The notes under the pieces are model-generated. The model was not told the DNA's origin. It was given only the letters and a program-made list of their open reading frames with translations, and ran no database searches. Positions 48,620-58,599 of a stretch of 64,000 nucleotides of DNA are shown here, piece after piece. Source of the stretch: Cylindrobasidium torrendii FP15055 ss-10 (lineage: Eukaryota > Basidiomycota > Agaricomycetes > Agaricales > Physalacriaceae); assembly GCA_000934385.1 (NCBI GenBank), contig KN880472.1, positions 62,001 through 126,000 on the forward strand, read 5' to 3'. A program made the translations under genes and the position numbers. Every line of letters starts with the position of its first letter. Within the stretch, counting starts at the first letter, position 1.

Positions 48620-51600
48620 TTATCCGAACAGTTGGTTGAGCTCCTCCATCCGCCTTGCCATGAGCGCCTGTTTGCTGAAATTCTGACCTAACGTCATGTT
48701 TGCCAGCTCTGTCTTCTGCTTTTGAACTTCGAGCAGTCGCGCCTCTATCGTGTTCTCGATGATAAGCTTCACCGTGGTCACGGGCCGCGTTTGCCCAAGT
48801 CGGTGAATACGGTCCACAGCTTGATTTTCGACAGCGGGATTCCTATTGTGAATTAGCGCGGTACGAAAGAGGAGTTGTACGCCAACATACCAGTACGGAT
48901 CCATGAGGTACACGCGTTGCGCAGCAGTAAGATTGAGACCGACACCTCCTGCCTTCAGACTGACGAGTAGTACTTCACAACTCTTATCGTGTTTAAGCGC
49001 ATCCATCGCGCGAATACGGTCGTCGCGCTTCATCGTCCCATCCAAACGGTCGTACTTGATCCCAGATGCCTCTAACGCATCCTCAATCTTGTCCAACATC
49101 GTCGTCCACTGCGAGCTAAAAATATGGTGAGCGGTGCTGCATGGCTAAAACACCAAGCTACGCACAACACAACAGTCTTCACAACTCCGTCCTCCATGCT
49201 CACGCCATTCGCATCCACCATCTCCACCTCCACCGAGGAGGGATCATAATTCGACGAATGTGGGTTCGACCTTGAGAAGACAACCAAGTCTCCGAGCAGT
49301 GCCCGCACTTTTGTGCTCGCTTGGAAGTCTATCCCAACCACCGCGCCCTTCTGCTTCTTGACCCTCTTCACAGGCTTCTTCCCTTTCCCGACCGACGCCG
49401 TCTCCAGATACTCTGGCTTTATCTCAATCGCATCGGGCGCCGTCAAGGCTCCCTGGCACGCCGAGCACGAGCGGATCTGATCCTGAGGGGTGTGCGGCCA
49501 GTTTGGCAGGACCATGTTGCGGAAACACAAAATACAGAACAGATGTTGACACCGTGTCATGACAGGCGAAGGCGTCGAAGGACTGCTCGCGCGCGTAGGG
49601 GCCTTGGACGAAGTCTTCGCCTTCTTCGTTTTCTTCCCCGTTGGCGCATCTTCCTCCTCCGACCCAGCATCGGATGAAAAGGCCAGCTCGCATCCACACT
49701 CAACGCACTGTGTTGTGGCCGCCTCCCTCAAGATGGACCAGATCCCGACAGCATGTGGGACGTTGAACCCTTCCTTGTCTATCGCCTGCGCCATATCCTC
49801 TGACGACATCGTCTCCTGCCCCGGCACCTTGCCTTGGACCAGCTCGTAATGATCGCAAATCTGCCGTAACCGAAGAATCTTCTGCAAGATGCCGACATAG
49901 TTCTTCATGACTTCGTTCTTGTTGGACATCTCAGTGAACTCGGCCTTGGATTCATCGAAGAAGCGATCGTATATCCGCTGCTCGTGGGGGTCGAACCGAA
50001 GCAGCCGCACCTCGTCGCGGCGCGGAGGAAGCGAAAGTATCCGCTTTCCGTCCTCGGTCTTGGACTCCTTTGTTCGCCGTAATGTAATGGTCGACATGAG
50101 CGTCTGCAGCCGCGCGACACCAAGCGTCTGGCCAAACTTGACTGGGGCGCCAATGTACTCTGTCCACTGATTCTTGTCGTCGAGTGGCGATATACGGAGA
50201 AACTTGACCAAAGCGAAAACATCGTCGAGCTTGTTCTGCACAGGCGTACCGGTCAGACAAAGGCGTCGGTCGGCCACGAGATCACAGGACGCTCTACTGC
50301 CAACAGTGCCGGTTTCCTTAATACAGCTTTCGCCACAATAAGCATGCGAATGAAAGAATGTGAGAGTGAGAAATCACTTACTGGGCCTCGTCGAGTACGA
50401 CACGGAACCAGTGTACGCTTTGCAGCGCACTCGAGGCCTCCGGCTGAGTTGTGCACTTCTTCCTCTTCGACCCCGCCTTCTTTGCCTTCGCCGATGGGAT
50501 GATAATAAGGTTCCCGTTCATATCCACCTCGTTACATCCGCTATCATCACTGCACTCATCCTCTTCCTCGCACGCCAGACTTTTATTCTGCTTCGAGAAC
50601 TCGCTGGCGAGGGTCGCATAGGTCGTGATGACAGCGTCAAAGTCGGCAAGGTAGTTCGGGTCGGGGCGGCGCGCATTCCCATGGTAGATGTAGACGCGCA
50701 GCGGTCGGCCATATCGTGGGCGTGTGCTGGCAGCAGTGTTGGCGCCGCCACCAACCACAGAGACTTCGCCGCTCCAATGTTCCCGAAACTGGTCCTCCCA
50801 ATTCGATACGGTGGAAAGTGGGCATATGATGAGCGTCGCTCGGCTCTTCACCTTGAGGCGGGAGGCTCTGAGCTGCACCGACTCGTACTTATCCTGCTCC
50901 CGCGCGGCTTTGGTTTTCTGTCGTTCACTGAGATGGCTAGTCGCGGGCATGCCGTAAGCTGCCCCAGCAAAATGCGATGGATGTGGATCATTTCGCGAAG
51001 GACCAGCTACGGGAGGCTGAGGAAGTTCATCGAGACCAGATTGAGCAAACACGTCGGCAGATTGAATCGTGGCTGCCAAGAGCGATACGCAGGTGATGGT
51101 CTTGCCGAGACCCATATCATCCGCCAGGATAGCGCCTTTGGATTCCTGGGGCTCGGTGAACACCTCTTTCTGAGTAACAGTGTTGATCCAAGACTGTGTC
51201 GCGCCGATGTATCGTTTCTGCCACAAAGATGAGAACGTCGCGCCGGCTGGCTTCTCGCGTTCACGGTCAAGCAAGAACGTGACCGCCTTCTTCTGATGTG
51301 GGTATAACTTTGTCGCGACTTCGGGGGCTGGATTAAAGTTAGCGCGTGTGCACAGCATGCCTTCGAGTCAGCGTACCAGCCTCAGTCTCCCGTAACGCCT
51401 CACCGGTCTTGAGATTCTTGAACAGTTCATCGACCTGGCTGCGCTGAACCTCGACACTCTTGACAGGAGTCTGCGGTGAATGCCATCGGCTGGCGGCGCT
51501 GGGGTAAAGATTGCCTCCGCCGTTGCGTACGAGATGCGAGCGAACATGCCCTCCCGGTGGAGGATTGTGTGGGTTGATGTACGGTGTCCGAGAAGAGAGA

Positions 51601-52508
51601 ATCTCTTGAAAGTTGAACGGAGCAGAGGGGTGATCCAACAAAAGATTGCACTGTTGGAGGTAGCGCCCCACGACTGGGACATTCCCTTTGGGTGTGAACA
51701 CTACCGCATACATAGGAAGCATAGGGAGCTAGCGTAATGTCAGCAGCAGAATTCTTGGCTGAATAAGACGCACATTTGGTGGGCCTTTCCGTATCTTTGC
51801 CTCTAGCCGTATAAGCCCTTTACCGAGCATATGACCAATGTGGTCTGCGACCTTCTGCTCAATAACTGCGAATGGTTCCCCCTCTGGAGTCTTGATATGA
51901 ACGGTGTGCGGACTGGGTCCGCCAACTTTGTTTTCATACTGAAGCTTCGCAGCGACATATTCGGGGGGCGCGCCTGTATTCATTTGAACTATATGCGGGA
52001 CGGGATAGAGCACCAGCGCAGTGCACGTCAGTTGGCCGATACACACAGGTGTCTTGGGAGGGAGATCATCCGGACGCGGCTGTGGTGGCGGAGAGGGTGC
52101 AGTTGTTAGGTCTATGACCTGGCTGTTCTGCGGTGGTGGTGGAGGTAGAGGTTGAGGCGGACGCGGGGATATGTTCTTTGGTGCAGCATAAGCAGGCCGA
52201 TATGGCGCAACCAAGTCGGGCGTCGATGCTTGCGACGCAGTTGGTGGAAGAGGTTGGTTTACGAACATGCTTGGCGCCATTGCGGTGGGCATCGCCATCG
52301 CGGGCCGTTGATTGTTCGATGTGAAGGATGACATTGCCGGTAACGATGGCGGCGTCGGGCCCGGTGTCCGACTAGCAGTGTTGCCAATACGCATGCGCTG
52401 TAATTGTTGCGGATAGTCGCATGCATCGTCGTCCCCGGTGAGGTCGATGGTTTCCGAACCGTTAGATAGCATATTATTCCTGAAAGCGGCTGTCGGAGAG
52501 GCTGCCAT
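48620..52508 (-). CDS. SNF2-family translocase with inserted RING finger (Rad5/Rad16/Uls1 type)
   Basis: ATP-dependent DNA translocase and probable ubiquitin ligase of the nucleus, of the group that includes Rad5/HLTF, Rad16 and Uls1. Start at 52508 (MAASPTAAFRNNML). The N-terminus has two likely SUMO-interacting motifs, ETIDLTGDDD and QVIDLTTAPS, plus Pro-rich linkers. Helicase motifs are KGAILADDMGLGKTITCVSL (Walker A, I), LIICPLSTVSNWEDQF (Ia), a DEAQ box in VVLDEAQ (II), and RLCLTGTPVQNKLDD (III). The RING lies between the lobes: CVECG, then RCQHLFCILCFRN and CSACQG. Lobe 2 has LVSLKAGGVGLNLTAAQRVY and DRIHRLGQTRPVTTVKL (VI). It ends ELNQLFG. No HIRAN domain was recognised, and SIMs plus RING favour a Uls1-like role in SUMO-dependent DNA repair, but this is inference. 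At least five introns. Confidence 0.9.
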
Positions 52509-54760
52509 CAAGCCTGCGTGCTAGCGGTGGTCCAAGATGATGGTGGGAGATAGGAAGAATCAACAGCGATAGCCGCCGTGGTCGAATTGGTCGTCGCCGT
52601 ATTGTTCAGAGATGCATGAACTTGGCCGTCAAAATTACAGCCTGCGCCACGTGAGACCCGGCGCCAGTTCGGCCAGGTCATATGACGTCAAGTCGAATGA
52701 CTAAGTTTGAGTTCCCTTCGAGGTGACTGGCGCAGACTTGCTCAGCACAACCACCTTTGCTCTCCGGCCGTCGCCTTATTCACCTAAGTTTTCTCGGAAT
52801 GGTGTTCTCAGCGACTCTAAATAACGTTGAAATCCATCTCTTCAAACCGCCGCCCGTCACCGGCCGAATTCTTCAGAACGTACAGCTACCAATAGCCAGC
52901 TTATCCTGGTCACGAAGCGTCATTTTCCTTCCCGCTAACCAGGCCACACCTCTGCGGAAGTTTTTCCAAGAAAATCTTTTCCTCGACTTTCTCTCGTGTT
53001 CGAAAGGACGGCCTCTGCTCTGTGTGCCATATTTCGCGACCGTCCATGGCACACTAGCGGCAGGAGCTTAACGGAAACTACAGCAGAGTGCTTGAACCCG
53101 TATGTCGCAAGTCCGCTCAAGACCGCAAAGCCAAGTGTTCCCCATTACCGATTCATGTGCTGACTGTAGCTACTCTCATGTTCGCGGTTTTCCCGCCGGC
53201 CTCGGTATAAGGATGTACTCCTCACAAGAAGGTGGGAACTTACTCATCCTCAAGCTTGTGCGGCAATCTCAGAACCGAGGCACAACGAGGTATTCGTCAG
53301 CCTCAAACCATGCCTTTGAAATATTCCGCGGGTAGACTTCGCATTCCGTATCATTGCAAATTGAAGGTATTCGTTGGTGTGTTATGTAGCTCAGACCTGC
53401 TGTTCTCAACACTGTATAAGCCTTTTGTTTGTACATTTTGGCCGTGTTTTGTTCTGCTTATCGGCCACCTTTGGTTGGCGTCACACAATACACCCAATCT
53501 CCTTTGACACGCTCTTATACGGGAATGGAATATCTTCATAGCGTTGCATGAATCAAACAGCATTAACAATTGGACAACAATCGTCTCCCTCTGGGACCTT
53601 CTTGTCAACTCAAACGGCCATTTAGCCACATTTCTGGACCATGCTCGGAAACAAGAGCTATCATACCCTCTCACACCGACGGAGGATTTCAAGTGCCTGG
53701 TTCCTATACCTCATTGGGCTCTGAGATTGATATCAGCCCTCGCCAGCTGCTCGCCAGCATCCCGACTTGACGAGGGTGAATGGCTGACAAAGGCTGAGGT
53801 TGGGATGCCGAAAACGGGTGATCCGTTTCCGATCATGAACAATGCTTCCGTCGTTGATGCGAATGTTTTGCTCGAGGGGACAACAACTACCTTCCATTTT
53901 TTGTGGTTTATTTGCTGAAAAACATATATGAAAAGTTTCTTGTATGAACATAATCGAAATCTGTGGACGAGTCGTGCGTGCCGTCCAATGCACCGCAATG
54001 CACTCAACGTCTCGTCAACACACAGCATCAGTGAAGCATTGAAGCAATATGCTTACTTACCCAAAGTTAAATCAATGCCTAGGTCCTCAATATCCCATCT
54101 TATCCGCCGGTGAAGAGTTTTTAATGCCAGTAGACGCTGTGCCACAGCGCTTATTGTGGCTCAACGTCGGCGCCAGCTCTTCATTTCCATCTCATTCTGG
54201 TGTGCAGCCCGTTGATAGCGGTGAATGACTGTTCAACATGAAGACACTATTCTGAGGGTGCCTCGAGCCAATTCAATACATGACATTCCCACAAATGGCC
54301 ACACAAGCCACACAGAAGGTTCGGCACATACGATCTGTCAACAAGAGTCCTTTGTAGATATCCTCTGCAGTAGATATCACTATCGCCGTCATTCTCGGCG
54401 CTTGTGCGCTTGACTGACATGAGAAATAGAGTGTCAACTGAATTGACTTGCGCCTGGAGGTTTGCGGCCTCGAGTCCGCTTATCTCCAAGACGACCTAGA
54501 GACTTGACAGTCACATCCAAGATATTCGCAAGCTTCTACCCATCCCAGATGCATCGCCCAGCCTGTGAGAATGTTCCCCTCGCTCGGAAGATTATGTACA
54601 GATTGTTCGCCGAAAATGCTTAGTCATTCAACCCGGGTCTGCGCAAGAATGGTGACTTGAGCATGACTTGGACTCCTACCGTGCAGAAAAACGCCGGCCA
54701 CTTGTAACTCGAGTGTTTTCGTTTTTCTCCATCGCAGATCCCTTCTTCTTTATCTCAAAA
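52509..54760. other. 2.25-kb intergenic region, no supported gene
   Basis: The longest gap in the window. A 90-codon frame starting with ATG at 52801 (MVFSATLNNVEIHLFKPPPV) and frames near 53544-53918 (plus) and 53711-54028 (minus) are open, but I find no family motif, no convincing splice pattern and no paralogue in the window. They may be chance frames, remains of a degraded gene or a fast-evolving orphan. The left end is the SNF2 promoter. Confidence 0.4.
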
Positions 54761-56165
54761 ATGGACACCAACCAAAAGAAACGAGCCAGAAGTCCTGTCC
54801 CGCTCCCTCAGATCAACGTGGACCACACCCTCCAGGTCTTCACGCACAAGTCGCTTCGAGATCCCGACGATCCAAACAACGACAATGAGCGTCTAGGGCA
54901 GCTCGGAGAGGTGATCTTTGAGTTGGCGGTACTGGATGCGTTAATGGGCGAAAAGCCTCATTCGTCAGTGGACAAACTTGAGGTGCGTAACAAGTCATAA
55001 CTCTTTATGGCTGCATCACTTATTGTCTCTTCTCTAAGACACGGCTGAGGGACATCGTAGACGGCGACCAGGTTCCGGAATGGATTGACCAGTACAGGAT
55101 GTTGAACAAGGTCCGGTGCGTGCCCGACGTGCGCAAGGCACTGTCCAAGCCAGCGGTGCGTTTCTCCCCGGCGCATTATTGGCATCTGGCGCCTAACACG
55201 ACGCTTAGGAAGCACGTGTTGTATTTATGGCCTACGTTGCTGCGGTATTCATGGAGAAGGGCATTGCAGCAGTCAAGGAGTGGATGGAATCGCTACTAGG
55301 CCTGGAATCCACTTCAACCCGAAAGCTCAAGTCCATTCCCTCGGTACCACTACAGGCTAGACAGCAGCAACAACATGCTCAACAGCAGCTGCATTCGGCC
55401 AAGGGGCATTCGTTGTCACCGTCCCCATCCCCCATGCAAGGTGTTATGTCAACTTCCCCACATATGTTCAGGCCTGGTGTTCCAGGAACTTCATCGACAA
55501 ACTGGTCGCAAGCTCCGTCGTTACCACCCGCCCGCCCACTCCCTCAGCCTATGTCAATGCCTGGTACCTCTGGTGCCAGACCTTCGCCAGCTCAGTGGTC
55601 ACAGGCTCCGTCATTGCCTAAGCCTATGCCGATGGCCGGCGGCTCTGGTGCCAGACCCGCGCCATTCCAATGGCCACAAGCTTCATCATCTACACCGCCT
55701 CGTCCGTCCTCAAACGTGACGCCTTACCTGACCGTCCAGCAACCAGCGACGCCAGCACCGCAGACTCAGCCTGTCGGGCCGGCAACCGCAGGTACCTCTG
55801 AGAAACAGTCAATGGATACGACTCCTGATCCACACACACTACCGCCTCCGCCTTACATAGCCAGGCCTACTGCTCCGAACCCGATTACGCCAGCCCAGCC
55901 CGGTCTCGCTTTCCTCCCGTTGTTCAATCAGACCGCCGCCCAGCGCAAGGTCAAGGTCGAGTACAATGCCACCTTCTCTGGTCCTGCCCACGCCGGAAAG
56001 TGGTATGTTACCTGTATCGGTGTGTTTTGTTCTTTTCTCGTGAGTGCGCTGGCTAACATCGCATCAGTCAACGGCCTCTCGAAGGGCAGCGGATCTGGTG
56101 GGAACAAACAGATAGCGAAAGAAGAAGCGGCCCGTTCAGCCTATTATGCGATGGGGTGGTCATAG
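54761..56165 (+). CDS. RNase III-like (apparently inactive) domain plus dsRNA-binding domain protein
   Basis: The start at 54761 (MDTNQKKRARSPVPLPQINV) leads into an RNase III fold: LQVFTHKSL, then NERLGQLGEVIFELAVLDAL, and after two introns EARVVFMAYVAAVFMEKG and VKEWMESLLG. In active enzymes the first signature is NERLEFLGD; here the second Glu is Gly and the Asp is Glu. The second signature (DxxEAxxGA type) has Met where the catalytic Glu belongs. A long Pro/Gln/Ser-rich linker with repeated SGARPxPxQW units follows. The C-terminal dsRBD has KVKVEYNATFSGPAHAGKWY, then VNGLSKGSGSGG and KQIAKEEAARSAYYAMGW. So it should bind but not cut dsRNA. Two large hairpins lie right behind the stop. Mitochondrial ribosomal L44-like proteins share this plan, but no targeting signal is obvious. 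Confidence 0.8.
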
Positions 56166-56225
56166 ATGGGCCAATGCATGCGTGCGCCCTCTTCCCCGTC
56201 GCGTTTCGTGAAACGAAGACCTGTA

Positions 56226-56316
56226 CAATCGCGTTCAGAAGTTGTTATCGTTTCCAGCGAATCGTTTTTCGCGAATTACTTTCGCAGGAAACGATAACGG
56301 CTTCTGAACGCGATTG
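56226..56316. repeat. Inverted repeat 1: 36-bp stem, 19-nt loop
   Basis: Arms 56226-56261 and 56281-56316. In RNA of the plus strand 33 Watson-Crick pairs and two U-G pairs form, leaving one A-A mismatch. Arm ends are CAATCGCGTTCAGAAG and its complement. It begins 60 nt after the stop of the dsRBD gene, so it is probably in that gene's 3' UTR. Size and shape resemble a small-RNA precursor. Confidence 0.8.
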
Positions 56317-56516
56317 CATGGACAATGCTCTTGCGTGGCCTGCGAGCTCGTTGCAGCCCCGACAGTAGGCGAGGCTGCTTGGAGACCCGCAGCACTCGGA
56401 GCTCGTCTACGGCGATCGTTTCTGAACCCGACCGGGAAGGGGGCGTACGCATGTATTGGCTTGTCTATGACTGCCCCGACTAATCATCTCTGAAAGTGAT
56501 TGTCAAATTTCAGAAT

Positions 56517-56586
56517 CCAGAATGAGAGCCGCGGTGAAGCGGCCGAACACACAAGAGAGGCCGCTTCACCGAGGCTCTCATTCTGG
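56517..56586. repeat. Inverted repeat 2: 28-bp stem, 14-nt loop
   Basis: Arms 56517-56544 and 56559-56586 with a single mismatch (G opposite A) and the loop GAACACACAAGAGA. Arm start is CCAGAATGAGAGCC. It lies 200 bp after repeat 1 and is unrelated to it in sequence. It could be a terminator-like structure, a small-RNA precursor or a short non-autonomous element. Confidence 0.78.
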
Positions 56587-57127
56587 GTTTTCTCTCGACG
56601 TTTTCATTTCCGTACATACACGACCTGTTATAGCCTCTCTACGAATTCCTGTATACACAATCCTATATGATCACATGGCGTACTAACCCTCTTTATTGGC
56701 TGTCGACAAGGACTGCAGAACTTCTTTCATCCCATGGTATTGCACGATATCGTGCCATACAAGGGTTATCCTGCGCTTGTAGCTTTTGCTAAAACCCGGA
56801 GACATGTCGAATGGATCCATGCTTGTGGTTTCCGCCGACACATGTGTTCTTTCGACCTTTTCGACAGAGCTCGTCTGCTGTGAGTGGGCAACCCGGCGAT
56901 CCTGCAGCAAAGGGGAGTAACGTGCGCGTGATGGTGTAGAGCACACGTGTGTTCGACACCACACGAGCTCGCGGGCTTCGACCTGGCGATAAACTCAAGT
57001 GTGACACTTTGGGCGAAGGAAGTGGCCGTTGGCAGGTAGTAATGATAATAATTTGGGTATATATAAAGCTTGTTTGCTGCAATCAGGAAGCAGATTCCTG
57101 CCTTTCCCTTCTCTCTCGCCTGGTACC

Positions 57128-58397
57128 ATGGCGTCTCGCGCTGTGTTTGCGTCGACCGTTCTCGTGTCCCTCTTTTCCTGCGTCGCTCATGGAACGTCTC
57201 TGCCTCTGCAGAAGCGCGACGCTATACCCGACTACGCGCTCACTTACGCGCCGCAGACGTACCTTTACTCTGGCGAGGAGTATTTTCCCTCTGACATCGT
57301 CGAGCATCTCGCCCACACCGTCCCAAAGGTGCGACGGATCGCCTGCGCAGCCGAGGATGATGTTACTGAACCACTCGCAGGTCAATTTTTCGGCCGTCGG
57401 TGATGCGGCGACTCTGCAGACGCTCAACGCTGTCTCGACCGACGCTTTCCTGACCAGTCTCGACGACCCCGACGCTGACCCCCGCGCGGATTGGATGACC
57501 TCTGTCGCCAACAAGCCTGATGGCGACGGCCTTTCTCCTGCTCCCGCCACTATCATCGCAGTGAACAAAGCCGACGGCTTCGTTGACGTCTTTTACTTCT
57601 ACTTCTACTCCTTTGATCTCGGTGCGTTTTTTTGTTCCTAACCCGCACTTCTCTGGTCGAGACTGATGGTGGTGCCCCAGGAAACAAGGTGCTCGGGGTA
57701 CGCTTCGGGAACCACATCGGCGACTGGGAGCACTCGATGATTCGCTTCAAGGATAGCAAGCCGGCGTATGTCTATCTTTCTGCGCACTCGTCTGGGACGT
57801 CCTTTACCTACGACGCATACCCTGCAAAGACCGACGACGGCCGACCCAAAGTCTATGTTGGCACTGGCACACACGCCAACTATGCGTATACGGGCGAGCA
57901 GGACTATGTGCTGCCATTTGGGCTTTTGCATGATACCACGGACGAGGGCACGCTGTGGGATGTGGCCAAGAACTTCAGAGGTTACTGGTATGATGGCTCG
58001 GCGTTTACGAGTGCCGGTGGTGTGGGAGCAGGTGGTCAGACGCAGGATGCGGAGGGTTTGGATTGGTTGAACTGGCTGGGACGATGGGGAGATGAGCAGT
58101 ACCCCGACGACGACGACAGGCAGTACGGGATCTTTGGGCAGTACCATTATGTCTCTGGCCCTACTGGTAAGGAGAAGATACGTATCTCGAGAGCATGGCT
58201 GACTTTTATCAGGCCCTGTCGACAAGAAGCTGACTCGCACTGATGTCTGCCCATCGACTGACGGATGTGATATCGAAGGCGCACGCGTTGCGTCCAGACG
58301 CGAAGCAGGAGACGGAGAGGTCTACGACGAGTATCGACCCGAGTTTGACGAATTCAAGCAAGGCTTGGACGACAATGATGTTCCTTACAGCCATTAA
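57128..58397 (+). CDS. Vps62-like secreted protein
   Basis: Protein of the Vps62 family, first linked to vacuolar protein sorting in yeast, with many secreted members in fungi. The start at 57128 gives a signal peptide (MASRAVFASTVLVSLFSCVA) and then a possible KR processing site (LQKRD). The core runs through YALTYAPQTYLYSGEEYFPS, IIAVNKADGFVDVFYFYFYS, VLGVRFGNHIGDWEHSMIRF, VYLSAHSSG and VYVGTGTHANYAYTG. These include the conserved GDWEH and GTHAxY motifs. Three introns (about 57328-57380, 57625-57680 and 58165-58213) keep frame. The C-terminal part is acidic and has a CPSTDGCDIEGARV loop with two Cys. A TATATATAAA box at 57058-57067 precedes it. Biochemical role unknown. Confidence 0.87.
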
Positions 58398-58599
58398 GGA
58401 GTAACTTATCTTGTTACATATGCACGAATTGTATGATTGTATATACCCAAAGGTTTTGCGATGGAGTGCATCCATTTCTTCCTCCTTGCAAAAGGCATTT
58501 TATGATGGCTTAAGAAGAAGGAATGCATTCCTTGTATCCAATTCTGAGATCCCGCGCGGCAACTGCCGATCTCGCGTTGATCATTGACCACCACCTCTC

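Larger units (their letters stand above)
56166..57127. other. Intergenic region with two long inverted repeats and a TATA box for the Vps62-like gene
   Basis: Holds the hairpins at 56226-56316 and 56517-56586 and, at 57058-57067, a TATATATAAA box 61 bp before the start of the Vps62-like gene. The rest shows no gene. Confidence 0.6.

Noticed and set aside
56517..56586. Bacterial-type rho-independent terminator
   Set aside because: The genome is eukaryotic and no U-run follows the stem; treated as an inverted repeat of unknown role.
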